NCBI GenBank assembly: GCA_022577435.1
Contig: JAKOON010000018.1
Coordinates: 5,475,656-5,539,655, forward strand
Length of the DNA stretch: 64,000 bases
DNA from: Embiotoca jacksoni
Lineage: Eukaryota > Chordata > Actinopteri > Embiotocidae
Reading direction: 5' to 3'
Below, piece by piece: positions 35,801 to 44,949 of the stretch (position 1 is its first letter; each line of letters begins with the position of its first letter). Under the pieces are notes generated by a model. The model was given only the letters and a program-made list of their open reading frames with translations, was not told the origin of the DNA and did not search any database. The position numbers were made by a program, and so were the translations under genes.

Positions 35801-37996
35801 TTGTTTTGGTTTGAAAGGTCACACAGTTACTGCGTCTCCCAGCTGTCATTAACTCTCTGCAGGCAGCAGCTCAGACCAAAAAGCTCTTACAACTCCACTG
35901 TACACTGACTGTCCGCCACCGAACAGTACACAGACAGAGTGGTCTTGCCAGCTGGTAAACACAGTTAACAGTCAGTTAATGACTTCATGCAGCTCTCACT
36001 GGGAAAGTTTGACTATATTCTGCACTGAGGAGGATTGGCTTTGCGCTGCCGCTAATTCACATGACAGACACTCCGATGATGAAACACATTCTCTGCAAGT
36101 GTGTTTCAACAGCTGTAGTTTATGTCAAAGGAAGTCGGGGTGAAGTCACCAACATGACAACGCCCAGGCAGACAGGCACCTGTCATCAAGCTGATCTGCG
36201 CTGACTGATTCAGTCCAACTTAAATGGCATGCAGTTTTCACAACTGTGACTTGCACCTCTATCTGTGATATAGTGATCACACTCAGCCTGGTTTCTCTCA
36301 GACACTCTTAAGAGCAGAATGAAGTGTTGCAGGACTGCTGATATAACAGCTGGTGTCGAGTACCACTAACCGGGGAAACCCGTGGAATTAAGATCGAAGG
36401 GCTAAACGGCCTGTTTTGATTCAGTCGGTGCTTCAGTCCAACCTCCAGTGTCACAATGTTTTGTGTTTGACGGGATGCAAACTTACTCACGCAACAATAA
36501 TAAGCAACTCTCTTCTATAATAAGAACCAAACGCAGCTATGTCACTACAAAAGCCAAGAGCCTCGCTTTCTCTCTCGCTGTCGCCGACATAATAAATCTC
36601 AAAGGCATATGTATGCAAAGGCAGTCTGGTGGGAAGTACACACAAAAATAGATCTGAACGCTCTCCAAGGGAGTATTGATTTAGAATGAATCAGGACACA
36701 CCAAAATGCTGGCTGGCACCTCACGCTATGCTTTTCAAGGTAATATTTTAGAAGTACAAAACCTGTAGGCAGCGATATTATAGCTTGTGAGGGAATAGAT
36801 TAAGTACACGCCGCATCTAAGGACCCCGACACACTGAGACAACTTCAGAAGACGGATACCTGCACCGGCTAATATCTTCCTTTAAAGTTGCACTGCAGCC
36901 AACAGCCAGCAGCCATGTAACTAAACTGGTCGGCTTCGTTTGTTTGCAAAGAGACTAACAACAACAAATGCTCAGCCGCTGAAGGAAATCTCACAACGTA
37001 GTCAGAATACAAACTGAAAATACAGTAATGTCTCTGAAAAAATTAAAATGAAACTTTATATTTGTGCTTCTCCACTTCTGTTTATGCAAAAATAAAGTTG
37101 GAGAAAAAAGGCTGCAGTACATGGTGAATCAGCCCAGTGATTCAGTCGTATAAAATACCGCATCAAAATATCAAGAGGAAACAAAAGACAAGAGAGAGCA
37201 GCGATGTTACCTGTACAAGCAGTCCATGTAGTCAGCTCCTTTGCTGTACTCGTCCCAGTATCTGTGGTACATCACTAAAACCTTCTCCTCTGACTCCAGA
37301 ACTTTCTAAAATACACAAACAAGCAGCGTAACAGGTATTATGGAAAGAAAGAATAAAAAAAATAAAAAGATTTTGCAAACAATGGAGAACTTTTGTGAGC
37401 GATTACCTTGTACAACTGCCGAACATGATTTTCAAGAAAAACCTTGGTCTCTGTGTATAATCTCTCACCCAAAGGCTCTGGGTATGCTACGCACAAGGCA
37501 TAAATGTCACTGGAGTCAAAGTTCAGGATAAATAATAAGGATAAACGCAATTTCATATAGATGTATATACACAGATAATAAAGTACAAGTGTGCATGGAA
37601 TACTAAATACAACATTTTCTGTTATTACGAGCTAATAAATGATGGCTTTATATCTAACCTCTGCCTGTGTGAACAGTTCTTCTTTTTATACTGATATTAA
37701 ACCTATTCGGTATTATTTCCTAAATGAATTAGCCGAACTTGGAGTTTAAAGTCCAACACAATCGGCTTTATGTAAGCAGGGAACTGCTTCACCGTACCGG
37801 GAACCCCGCTTTGAAACTTAACCAAAGTCTTGTGCTGCAGTTTGAGTTTGAACATGTAGTGAGTTGTCAGAGGATACGAGAACCTGTCGTTCCACGTGGC
37901 TCTCTCCACGTAGTCGAGCATCACAACAGCCTTGATTGTCGTCAGTAACTTGTTCCATGTCTCGTCGAAGTCCACCACCCGCGGCTTTAAGGACAT
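25759..37996 (-). CDS. CUL2: Cullin-2, complete coding region (20 coding exons, 745 aa)
   Basis: CUL2 is the scaffold of CRL2 ubiquitin ligases. Its N-terminal cullin repeats bind Elongin B/C with VHL-box receptors, and its C-terminal half binds RBX1. I joined exons (minus strand, high to low) at 37878-37996, 37407-37509, 37211-37305, 34894-34999, 34573-34655, 33359-33455, 33028-33138, 31671-31833, 31379-31503, 30888-30995, 30692-30751, 30473-30601, 30261-30347, 29065-29217, 28877-28954, 28723-28789, 27849-28051, 27623-27724, 27257-27373 and 25759-25890. All have GT-AG borders and compatible phases. They total 2238 nt, giving 745 residues plus stop, the length of human CUL2. It starts MSLKPRVVDFDETWNKLL and ends SADEYSYVA. 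The NEDD8 acceptor lies in IVRIMKARK at Lys689. No frameshift or missing exon is seen. Confidence 0.97.
26925..27140. repeat. MITE-like dispersed repeat, partial copy in CUL2 intron
   Basis: Contains TTCAGATGGTTGGTCAGAGA, CTCTGACATTTTTAGACTCA and ATTAGTCGATTATA, the right half of the family seen at 24.05 kb. Confidence 0.45.
27257..27373 (-). CDS. CUL2: CUL2 exon with neddylation lysine (residues 664-702)
   Basis: Starts [20 protein letters not shown]. Contains VRIMKARKVLRHNALIQE with the NEDD8 acceptor K689. Borders are TTTAG and GTGAGC. Confidence 0.96.
27382..27410. repeat. (CA)n microsatellite in CUL2 intron
   Basis: CA run adjacent to the acceptor of the neddylation exon. Confidence 0.95.
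27623..27724 (-). CDS. CUL2: CUL2 exon (residues 630-663)
   Basis: EDIEAESTFSLNMSFTSKRT... to ...MQKDTPQ. Borders are CACAG and GTCAGA. Confidence 0.95.
27849..28051 (-). CDS. CUL2: CUL2 exon (residues 562-629)
   Basis: Starts EVKMNYLSKPYVAMVTTYQM and ends VKMLNHDSQK; the first glycine codon is split. Part of the cullin homology region. The donor is GTCGGC. Confidence 0.95.
28723..28789 (-). CDS. CUL2: CUL2 exon (residues 540-562)
   Basis: FELFYNQHFSGRKLTWLHYL then CT. Borders are TTGCAG and GTAACA. Confidence 0.94.
28877..28954 (-). CDS. CUL2: CUL2 exon (residues 514-539)
   Basis: Starts AGAWPLTHVPSSTFAIPQEL and ends KSVQM. Borders are TTGCAG and GTGAGG. Confidence 0.95.
29065..29217 (-). 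CDS. CUL2: CUL2 exon (residues 463-513)
   Basis: [20 protein letters not shown]... to ...GISFQIYVLQ. Core of the cullin homology domain. Confidence 0.96.
29462..29575 (+). repeat. Dispersed repeat, copy A (shared with 60.98 kb)
   Basis: Shares GGCGCCTGGT, TAATGC, CTGCCAGA and CACCTAAAAGCTGTTTG in the same order with 60978-61080. Confidence 0.6.
29672..29710. repeat. (GT)n microsatellite
   Basis: GT run in CUL2 intron. Confidence 0.95.
30261..30347 (-). CDS. CUL2: CUL2 exon (residues 434-462)
   Basis: FYARMLAKRLIHGLSLSMDS then EEAMINKLK. Borders are CTGCAG and GTAAAT. Confidence 0.96.
30473..30601 (-). CDS. CUL2: CUL2 exon (residues 391-433)
   Basis: [20 protein letters not shown]... to ...DDKDIFQK. 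Start of the cullin homology domain. Borders are GTGCAG and GTAACA. Confidence 0.96.
30692..30751 (-). CDS. CUL2: CUL2 exon (residues 371-390)
   Basis: A 60-nt exon, ALTSVVNFREPKSICKAPEL. Borders are TCTCAG and GTGAGT. Confidence 0.95.
30888..30995 (-). CDS. CUL2: CUL2 exon (residues 335-370)
   Basis: MPTLFVESVLEVHSKFVQLI... to ...FMSALDK. Borders are CTTAG and GTATGA. Confidence 0.95.
31379..31503 (-). CDS. CUL2: CUL2 exon (residues 293-334)
   Basis: MANMYTLLRAVASGLPHMIQ... to ...NLSQEN; the first Asp codon is split. Borders are GTCCAG and GTTAGT. Confidence 0.95.
31671..31833 (-). CDS. CUL2: CUL2 exon (residues 239-293)
   Basis: VLARLKDEEVRCRKYLHPSS... to ...IIRQEKRE. Borders are TTCCAG and GTCAGT. 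Confidence 0.96.
31834..33027 (-). other. CUL2: CUL2 intron with long CA tract
   Basis: Intron between the exons ending at residues 238 and 293. It holds an A run near 32.31-32.33 kb and the interrupted CA tract at 32742-32860, otherwise nothing recognised. Confidence 0.7.
32742..32860. repeat. Interrupted (CA)n tract with CG interruptions
   Basis: About 119 bp of CA repeats with several CACG units in the middle. The longest microsatellite in the window. Confidence 0.95.
33028..33138 (-). CDS. CUL2: CUL2 exon (residues 202-238)
   Basis: FYQDIFEGPFLTKTGEYYKQ... to ...SQYMEK. Borders are TTGCAG and GTAGGA. Confidence 0.96.
33359..33455 (-). CDS. CUL2: CUL2 exon (residues 170-201)
   Basis: DRCGENPNQKVIHGVINSFV... 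to ...KKKFPLK; the Asn codon before it is split. Borders are CTACAG and GTGAGA. Confidence 0.95.
33558..34392. mobile_element. Non-autonomous hAT-like DNA transposon in CUL2 intron
   Basis: Starts GAGGGATGTCA and ends with its inverse TGACATCCCTC. It is flanked by near-identical 8-bp repeats, CTCCAGAC on the left (33550-33557) and GTCCAGAC on the right (34393-34400). Eight-base target duplications are the hAT signature. The 835-bp interior shows no transposase. It sits in the intron between residues 169 and 170 and does not touch the splice sites. Confidence 0.75.
34573..34655 (-). CDS. CUL2: CUL2 exon (residues 142-169)
   Basis: LALDMWRRLMIEPLQAVLIR then MLLNEIK. Borders are TTGCAG and GTATGT. 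Confidence 0.95.
34894..34999 (-). CDS. CUL2: CUL2 exon (residues 107-141)
   Basis: [20 protein letters not shown]... to ...EPLMEIGE. Borders are TTCAG and GTACTG. Part of the N-terminal cullin repeats. Confidence 0.96.
35000..37210 (-). other. CUL2: CUL2 intron, no feature recognised
   Basis: Intron of about 2.2 kb between the exons ending at residues 106 and 141. I saw no conserved element or RNA gene in it. Confidence 0.7.
37211..37305 (-). CDS. CUL2: CUL2 exon (residues 75-106)
   Basis: KVLESEEKVLVMYHRYWDEY... to ...YMDCLY plus a split Arg. Borders are TTTTAG and GTAACA. Confidence 0.95.
37407..37509 (-). CDS. CUL2: CUL2 exon (residues 40-74)
   Basis: DIYALCVAYPEPLGERLYTE... to ...HVRQLYK. 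Borders are CTCCAG and GTAATC. Confidence 0.95.
37878..37996 (-). CDS. CUL2: CUL2 first coding exon (residues 1-40)
   Basis: MSLKPRVVDFDETWNKLLTT... to ...ATWNDRFS with a split Ser. The exon begins at 38014 after acceptor TTCTCTCAG, with 18 bases of 5'UTR before the ATG. This N-terminal part contacts Elongin C in the family. Confidence 0.96.
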
Positions 37997-38593
37997 TGTA
38001 GTTTCTCTTTCAGTCTGAGAGAAGAAAGAAACATGTAAATTCAGGGGTGTGGAAAAGGACTAAAAAAAGAAAAGAAAAAAGGGAACTAGATTGTTTGGTT
38101 CTTGGCTTCAGTTTCTCTATTAACTTTGTCAGCGTCCTCCGGTCCATCCTGGAGTTAAGCAATAACAGTGAACTGAGCAGCGGGATGTGCAAGATGAGAG
38201 AATCAGCACAGCGACAAACGGAAAGTCCTTCTGGAGAAGCTCATGACACTAAACACACGGCAACTACAACATAAAGCCCTGACCTTTGACCTTTCTGATT
38301 AGAAAACATAATGTGTTGTCTGTCACAGGCTCAGAGAGATGACGTTAATGAAGAGCAACGACACTGCAGAGTTGTCGGACTGGAGGACAACATGTCCAGC
38401 GCAGCAGCAGGATTTATCCCGTTTCAGCAGATCTGCTCACGTTAGTGTGGCAGCAACAGATGAGATCAACTCGGAGCTTCAAGTCCCTGCAGCTACAACA
38501 CGCACAACGTCCAGCAGCAGCAGCGCCGGTGTCCGCCGGGTCCAAACAGCACCGGCACCAGCTCGGAGGTCTCGCACCGGCAGGATCACGGGC

Positions 38594-38633
38594 CGAGGAC
38601 GGAGGACGGAGGACCGAGGACGGAGGACGGAGG
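38594..38633. repeat. GGACGGA short tandem repeat in CUL2 upstream intron
   Basis: About five imperfect copies of a 7-bp GGACGGA unit inside a CpG-rich stretch. Confidence 0.75.
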
Positions 38634-39092
38634 CCCTGTGTTGTTCCTCCTCGTTCACACCAGTTGACTTCACGTCACACAAAACATTGCAACATCATCA
38701 TGCAGTTGTTTTCTTTGTAAGCCATTTTCGCATTCCCCGTAATCCGTCTCTCTCTCCCCCCCAAATAAAAGCGGCGTCGCGGCGCCTCAACTCGCAGCTC
38801 TGTCCGTCACGATGAGCTCAGCTCAAGTTACGGGGAGCTAGCGGAGCTAGCGGAGCTAGCGGAGCTCCGGTCCACAAACAGGACGGCGGGCTAACGGGCT
38901 AGCTAGCGTCCAGCTAGCATGCTACTTCTTCCTGCTCCGGCTCGGCTAAGCAGGGAGCTAACCGCCGCTAGCAAACTGTCATCTTCTTTCGCAATTGCCC
39001 CGCGTTCACACTGACAGCTCGGCGAAACACGGCGCTGCTGTGAAGCAAAAGGGGCTAGTGAGGTCGGGCGAGGACGTGTGAACAGTACGTAC

Positions 39093-39180
39093 CTCTGTAC
39101 GGTGATCACTTGTTCTAAAAGTCCGGTTTCTCCGCTGTCACAGGCTCGATGTGTCTCTCAGGGCTTCCCTACCTCCTGGA
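39093..39180 (-). other. CUL2: CUL2 non-coding exon 1 (5'UTR)
   Basis: On the minus strand ...CCGTACAGAG is followed by a strong donor GTACGTAC. It can splice to the acceptor at 38015. The upstream limit is an estimate. Confidence 0.55.
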
Positions 39181-41032
39181 TTATACCATTGTGTCAAAAA
39201 CAAAAAGGGGGGGGGGTGTATCAGCGGCAAACGTAAATTGGTCTTCAAACTTTTTTTGTTGTTGTTTTGCTTCACACCCCGGTAGATTGTCTTTAAGTGG
39301 TATCTATTTTTAGAGAATGTATTCTCGATGTGTTCACGGGGGTAAGAGTAAGACCAAAACCAAACGGATCCGAGTCACAGGATCACCCGTAGTACCTGTG
39401 GTATCGCCTGAAACTACGGAAACCTCGTAGGAATTAAATATCAAGAATATAACCGCAAACCTTCTGTAGGTTAATAAACGCTTTTATATAAATCTCTTTT
39501 TTTTTTTTTTTTTTTTTTCTGGTGAGAAAAGAGAAACGTGTTCACCTGAGTTTAAAGTCCAAAGTTTACATCTCGTAAACATGCACAGTTCGTCACGAAG
39601 CAGCTGAATCGCTGAGTTTCTGATGTCAAAACACAGTTTCAAGGCAAAAAAAAACCCAAAACAAAAAAAAAAAAAAAACCGAAACAAACTTCACAGCTGT
39701 GGGAGAGAAAGAGTTCACGTCACAGTCTGTGTGCTGTCCGTCATGTGTCGCAGATTTAAAACACACCGGAGTGAATGATGAGACATTAAACACGAGAAGA
39801 AACAAACGCACCAATCAGGACGGAAACATGTCAACGTGTCCAGGTTCGACACAGTTTGAATGACGCCACAATCACATCATTCACATCAATGTATCAGTCT
39901 GTCACCGACGACCTCTTTCTTCTTCTCTTCTTCTTCTTCTTTTTTTTTTTTTTTTCTCCTGCTCATTCACACGAGAAGAGACGCATACATTAATGTGAGT
40001 ACAGTGCTGCTGACATGTACTCGCTGGTTATTATCAAACGTTTAAACCGGGGGCATCACCACTGGCTAAAGTATGAGTCAGCTGTGAGGCAGCTGGACCG
40101 ATGTGTCTTTCTGAAAGGTCAACTGGAAAACTGTTGGCAGCTTCTGTCAAACAACCTATTTACAAACATGAGAGGAAACCTGTTTTACTTGACTTTTAAC
40201 CAGCAGAGCGGCATTGGAGGCCGGGATTGTAGACCCGATTTCTCCTCACTGACGTTTTACTGGTGGATGAAGAAGTATTCAAGTACTTAAGTACAAGTAC
40301 TAATACCACACTGTGGAAACACTACATGTCCTGCAGTCAAGATCTTACCTCAGTACAAGTATGAGGGTCGTACCACTAAATGCTACCTGACAGTGTTTTA
40401 CTATCTTACATTATGTTTTTGGATTAATAGTAGTTTAATTATTGTTAATTTTACTGCTGCAGTTATTTAACGTTGTGCTTATGTTCACTATTTTGCATGC
40501 TGTTTGTTAGTTTAATCTACACCAACACTTGATAGTCTGTAAGATGATCGTGTGTTTGTATTGTTCCTGTTCTGTCAGAAAACCGAACCAAAGAAACAAT
40601 GCATGTTCCAGCATATCCAAGTCGGTTTTAAAACACTTCTGTTAACGTGCCCACAAAAATCAGTCGTCTGACATGATATACTTTTGTCCTTCCGACAAGT
40701 CGACTTGAACTCCAGAACAATCTCCCCCGCCGCTCTTCTCACTCAACACCACAAACCTCAGAAAGTACTGGTTGAGTCGTCGTTTCTGATCGGCCGGTTT
40801 AAACAATCAAACACTCGAGGTTTCACTCAGGTTCATTTGTTAACGAGGTTTACGGAGGTGACAGTGCAGATAATCGCACCGCAGAAGCAACTGAAATGCA
40901 TTTTCTTCCTGTGCTTCCAGTGCCTTTCATCTCTACTGTTTAGGTACACATGAAAGCCTAAACTCCCTCTGATCACTGAGGCCGAGTCAGAGCGAACACC
41001 TCCATCAGCGGTCCCGGGCGGCGCCTGCCACA
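39181..41032. other. Intergenic CUL2-CREM, mostly unremarkable
   Basis: Holds T-rich tracts (39.50-39.52 and 39.93-39.95 kb). I searched the plus strand for CREM KID or glutamine-rich exons and found none. Confidence 0.55.
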
Positions 41033-41123
41033 ATGAATCAAGTGAAGACAGACCCAGAAGACAGTCCATCTGCGATGCGCTTTTATACAAGTTTCTACGA
41101 GCAAACCAGCCACAACCAGAACT
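41033..41123 (+). CDS. Candidate first coding exon of a long CREM isoform, unknown N-terminus
   Basis: The ATG sits in a good context (CTGCCACAATGA) after a GC-rich leader. It opens 30 codons plus one base, beginning MNQVKTDPEDSPSAMRFYTS, and ends AACT at donor GTAAGC. The phase (1) matches the next candidate exon at 41650. I do not recognise the peptide. VKTD followed by PEDSP looks like a sumoylation-type site, but that is inference. It could instead belong to a separate small gene or be chance. Confidence 0.45.
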
Positions 41124-41649
41124 GTAAGCATGTCTGACAGCACTTTTACAAACACAGAGTACAGCGCCACTCACACTCTGACAAACTACTGATATGACTC
41201 GTGTATTATTCAGCACATTCAGCAGACACAGAGCAACTTCATCATCAGTTGTGTTTCCGTCTATCTATTCAATCTCACTCCAGCTGTCTTCACCAACTCC
41301 TGAAGGAAACACTGAGGCCTTTAACTTGAAATGCATTTCCGACCAAGGTCATTTTTTTGTGTGATTGCCAATTGGTCCTGGCAATTAATTGAATACATGG
41401 AGGGAGCAGTCTCAAAGTCCTCACAAAGTCTGTTAAAAAATAAAACGGCCTCAGAAGTTTTCCGAAGTTGGCACTTCAACAACAGGGATTCAGTATAATT
41501 GATGGTCCACCGTGAATGGGGTTGGCAGACACTACTCACTGTCTTGAAGTACATTTGACCCACTAAACATACTTTTTAGCTATCATTAGCTTAATCTATT
41601 ATTTACTTACCTTTTTTTTTTTTTTTTTTTTACATTTTTATTGTCCTAG

Positions 41650-41796
41650 TTGGGTTCTTACAAGGAGTCCCCACCAGGTTCCTGCCTGATGGGACAGAGA
41701 ACATGAGGCCTGCGTTCATGACCGGCACACAGATGCCCCCATCAAACACAAGTTTTCATCCCAGCATGCAGCAGTATTTTACATCTCTGCTGCCAG
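41650..41796 (+). CDS. Candidate internal exon of a long CREM isoform (49 codons)
   Basis: Acceptor TTATTGTCCTAG after a long T tract; donor CCAG/GTAACA; 147 nt, phase 1 on both sides, open throughout. It encodes GFLQGVPTRFLPDGTENMRP followed by a Pro/Ser/Thr/Gln-rich stretch ending in SLLP. It resembles the next exon (shared PT...GTEN...P pattern), which suggests exon duplication. No known domain recognised. Confidence 0.45.
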
Positions 41797-42174
41797 GTAA
41801 CACCTAAATATCAAACTTTTTTTTTTTTTTTTTTTTTTTTAATTCACAAAAAAATTCAGTCGCAGCTTGGAGGTTAATTCCTGCTTCTCTACATGGATCC
41901 ACGCTTTCTTCTTCTGTTTGTGTTGTGTTTATTCCACATGAGCAGACAAGCCTTGTCAGGGTGAGGATATCCTGCCATTGCCCATAACCAAGCAGTGATC
42001 TCACAGCTGTATCTTACATCTAATTCACAAATAATGTCATATTAGGCAAACTATTTGCAATAAAAAAATAGAGATAAAACTTTACTGTCCGTGTAATCAC
42101 ACCTAAAAAATGTATCATTATTTCCATGGTACGCTGACCTTTTTATCTCCATTTTAATTTTTTTTTTTTTCAAG

Positions 42175-42327
42175 GTGGTCCCACCCAATCCCCGTTTGAG
42201 GGGACAGAGAACAGGCCATCTGCAGCCATAAGCAGCACACTAACATCACAGCCTCCAACAAGAGAACCTGGGTACAGAAGGGATGATCTGTATGGCCCAC
42301 AGAGGAATGGCTCGCCAACACTTCCAG
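42175..42327 (+). CDS. Candidate internal exon of a long CREM isoform (51 codons)
   Basis: Acceptor T12-CAAG; donor CCAG/GTAGAC; 153 nt, phase 1 on both sides, open. It encodes GPTQSPFEGTENRPSAAISS... to ...NGSPTLP. The outgoing phase fits the CREM exon at 47811, whose first codon is split after one base. Joined with 41033, 41650, 47811 and 48787 it predicts 226 residues with no stop. Needs transcript evidence. Confidence 0.45.
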
Positions 42328-42746
42328 GTAGACTTCCAGACTTCTGGTTAGTGCTCGACCGGATTAGTGAGAGGGATTCACGCGTGGCCACCAAAGTTGT
42401 TTTTTTTCCCCCCCATCTGGAAACGCCAGGCGCCCTTCTGAAAGCGCCCAGCGGGGGGCGCTGTGGAGGCGCAGCGGGCTTTTTTTCCCTTTTTTTTTTT
42501 CAGCTGAGACGCTTTGGTTGCTATGATACCGAATATACGCGGAAGTAACGGTTAATTTATTTGTCGAAAAGTACGTAATTCCACAGATAATATGTATTAT
42601 CAACAAATACTGAGTCCGATACTAATGTCAGCACATAGTAGAGTCTTTGCTCTGAAAGAAGGGAAGACTGAAGCTTGTAAGGAGAGAGGAAGGACATGTC
42701 AGAAGACATTTCTGTGTTGTCGGTAACAATCAAGCTTCAGGGGAAA

Positions 42747-42748
<2 letters not shown>

Positions 42749-42777
<29 letters not shown>
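42749..42777. repeat. (CAA)n microsatellite
   Basis: CAA trinucleotide run just upstream of the Tc1-like element. Confidence 0.95.
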
Positions 42778-42935
42778 TGCTCACAAATGTCCAAAGAAAC
42801 CCCGGTGATGGAAATGTCTCATATATTTGTGCGTATGATATTTCATAACCCATAACTCATGTATTTATACTACATTAAATATAAGGAAGGGTGGCATCTT
42901 ACTGACTTGGGAAATTCTCAAGTCTTTAAAGTAAA

Positions 42936-43148
42936 CAGTGGGTACGGAAAGTATTCAGACCCCTTTAAAATGTTCACTCTTTGTTTCATTGCAGCCATTT
43001 GCTAAAATCAAAAAAGTTCATTTTATCTCATTAATGTACACTCAGCACCCCATCTTGACAGAAAAAAACAAATGTAGAAATTTGTGCAAATTTATTAAAA
43101 AAGAAAAACTGAAATATCACATGGTCATAAGTATTCAGACCCTTTGCT
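42936..43148. repeat. Left terminal inverted repeat of Tc1-like element
   Basis: Matches the reverse complement of 44348-44564 with a few substitutions and two short indels. The transposase stop codon overlaps its inner end. Confidence 0.9.
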
Positions 43149-44188
43149 CAGTATTGAGTAGAAGCACCCTTTTGAGCGAGTACAGCCATGAGTCTTCTTG
43201 GGAATGATGCAACAAGCTTTTCACACCTGGATTTGGGGATCCTCTGCCATTCTTCCTTGCAGATCCTCTCCAGTTCCATCAGGTTGGATGGTGAACGTTG
43301 GTGGACAGCCATTTTCAGGTCTCTCCAGAGATGCTCAATTGGGTTTAGGTCAGGGCTCTGGCTGGGCCAGTCAAGAATGGTCACAGAGTTGTTCCGAAGC
43401 CACTCCTTTGTTATTTTAGCTGTGTGCTTCGGGTCATTGTCTTGTTGGAAGGTGAACCTTCGGCCCAGTCTGAGGTCCAGAGCACTCTGGAAGAGGTTTT
43501 CTTCCAGGATATCTCTGTACTTGGCCGCATTCATCTTTTCTTCAATTGCAACCAGTCGTCCTGTCCCTGCAGCTGAAAAACACCCCCATAGCATGATGCT
43601 GCCACCACCATGTTTCACTGTTGGCATTGTATTGGGCAGGTGATGAGCAGTGCCTGGTTTTCTCCACACATACCGCTTAGAATTAACGCCAAAAAGTTCA
43701 ATCTTGGTCTCATCAGACCAGAGAATCTTATTTCTCATAGTCTGGGAGTCCTTCATGTGTTTTTTGGCAAACTCTATGCGGGCTTTCATATGTCTTGCAC
43801 TGAGGAGAGGCTTCCGTCGGGCCACTCTGCCATAAAGCCCCGACTGGTGGAGGGCTGCAGTGATAGTTGACTTTGTGGAACTTTCTCCCATCTCCCTACT
43901 GCATCTCTGGAGCTCAGCCACAGTGATCTTTGGGTTCTTCTTTACCTCTCTCACCAAGGTTCTTCTCCCACGATTGCTCAGTTTGGCTGGACGGCCAGGT
44001 CTAGGAAGAGTTCTGGTCGTCCCAAACTTCTTCCATTTAAGGATTATGGAGGCCACTGTGCTCTTAGGAACCTTGAGTGCTGCAGAAATTATTTTATAAC
44101 CATGGCCAGATCTGTGCCTTGCCACAATTCTGTCTCTGAGCTCCTTGGACAGTTCCTTCGACCTCATGATCCTCATTTGCTCTGACAT
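43148..44188 (-). CDS. Tc1/mariner transposase, open reading frame, 346 aa
   Basis: Cut-and-paste transposase. Residues 1-110 hold the paired-like helix-turn-helix DNA-binding region with a GRPA motif at 65-68 between the two subdomains. The catalytic triad is D159 (WSDET), D250 (FQQDNDPKH) and E285 (NPIEHLW). D250 and E285 are separated by 34 residues, the DD34E spacing of Tc1. Starts MSEQMRIMRSKELSKELRDR, typical for this family. No stop or frameshift, and 346 residues is close to the family's full length. Whether it is active cannot be judged from sequence. Confidence 0.95.
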   Translation of the reverse strand: MSEQMRIMRSKELSKELRDRIVARHRSGHGYKIISAALKVPKSTVASIILKWKKFGTTRTLPRPGRPAKLSNRGRRTLVREVKKNPKITVAELQRCSREMGESSTKSTITAALHQSGLYGRVARRKPLLSARHMKARIEFAKKHMKDSQTMRNKILWSDETKIELFGVNSKRYVWRKPGTAHHLPNTMPTVKHGGGSIMLWGCFSAAGTGRLVAIEEKMNAAKYRDILEENLFQSALDLRLGRRFTFQQDNDPKHTAKITKEWLRNNSVTILDWPSQSPDLNPIEHLWRDLKMAVHQRSPSNLMELERICKEEWQRIPKSRCEKLVASFPRRLMAVLAQKGASTQY

Positions 44189-44347
44189 GCACTGTGAGCT
44201 GTAAGGTCTTATATAGACAGGCGTGTGCCTTTCCTAATCAAGTCCAATCAGTTTAATTAAACACAGCTGGACTCCAATGAAGGAGTAGAACCATCTCAAG
44301 GAGGATCAGAAGAAATGGACACCATGTGAGTTAAATATGAGTGTCAC

Positions 44348-44564
44348 AGCAAAGGGTCTGAATACTTATGACCATGTGATATTTCAGTTTTTCTTTTTTA
44401 ATAAATTTGCACAAATTTCTACATTTCTGTTTTTTTCTGTCAACATGGGGTGCTGAGTGTACATTAATGAGAAATAAAATGAACTTTTTTGATTTTAGCA
44501 AATGGCTGCAATGAAACAAAGAGTGAAAAATTTAAAGGGGTCTGAATACTTTCCGTACCCACTG
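44348..44564. repeat. Right terminal inverted repeat of Tc1-like element
   Basis: Reverse complement of the left repeat; ends CCGTACCCACTG followed by TA. Confidence 0.9.
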
Positions 44565-44949
44565 TATTTCTCTATGATTTTTGCTGCAGGCCAGAAACAC
44601 ACATAAATATAGTTTGGTTCTTACAAGTGTAAATATGAGGTAAAACAATGTGTAAATAATGTATTCATTTGGTCAAACAAAAAGTTTAAAACGTATCCCA
44701 ACTTACGTAACAGAGACAACCAATAATTTTAGAAGTGGTCAAAAGTGTAGTAGCACAACAGCAAAACACTGAACACTTACCATGACTTTTACTTCAAAGT
44801 GTTTTTACAGTGTGGTTCTGTTACTTTTACCGAAGTAAACAATCTGGACATTTTCTGTACCAGTGACTTTACTGCCAGCTCAAATGGTTGAGAAATGATT
44901 TTGGAAATTTATGAATAAAACATAGGATGTTGTCATACTTCTGTTGGAG

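Larger units (their letters stand above)
38500..39180 (-). promoter_or_regulatory. CUL2: CUL2 CpG-rich promoter region and first intron start
   Basis: CpG-dense stretch spanning the non-coding first exon and the start of intron 1. It contains many GCTAGC motifs. The transcription start is not placed exactly. Confidence 0.6.
42936..44564 (-). mobile_element. Tc1-like DNA transposon with long inverted repeats
   Basis: The element is 1629 bp, beginning CAGTGGGTACGGAAAGTATT and ending with its inverse. Terminal inverted repeats are about 213 and 217 bp (42936-43148, 44348-44564) and differ at only about six places. A TA target base pair follows on the right; the left flank reads AA, so one base has changed. 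The transposase is on the minus strand. It matches the widespread fish Tc1 family as I know it. Confidence 0.93.

Noticed and set aside
40975..41130. Alternative open frame through the candidate first exon (…SSEDRPRRQSICDALLYK…)
   Set aside because: It has no start codon in context and ends in a stop overlapping the donor. The ATG-initiated frame has the matching splice phase.
43188..44099. Plus-strand open frames across the Tc1-like element
   Set aside because: Antisense shadows of the transposase gene.
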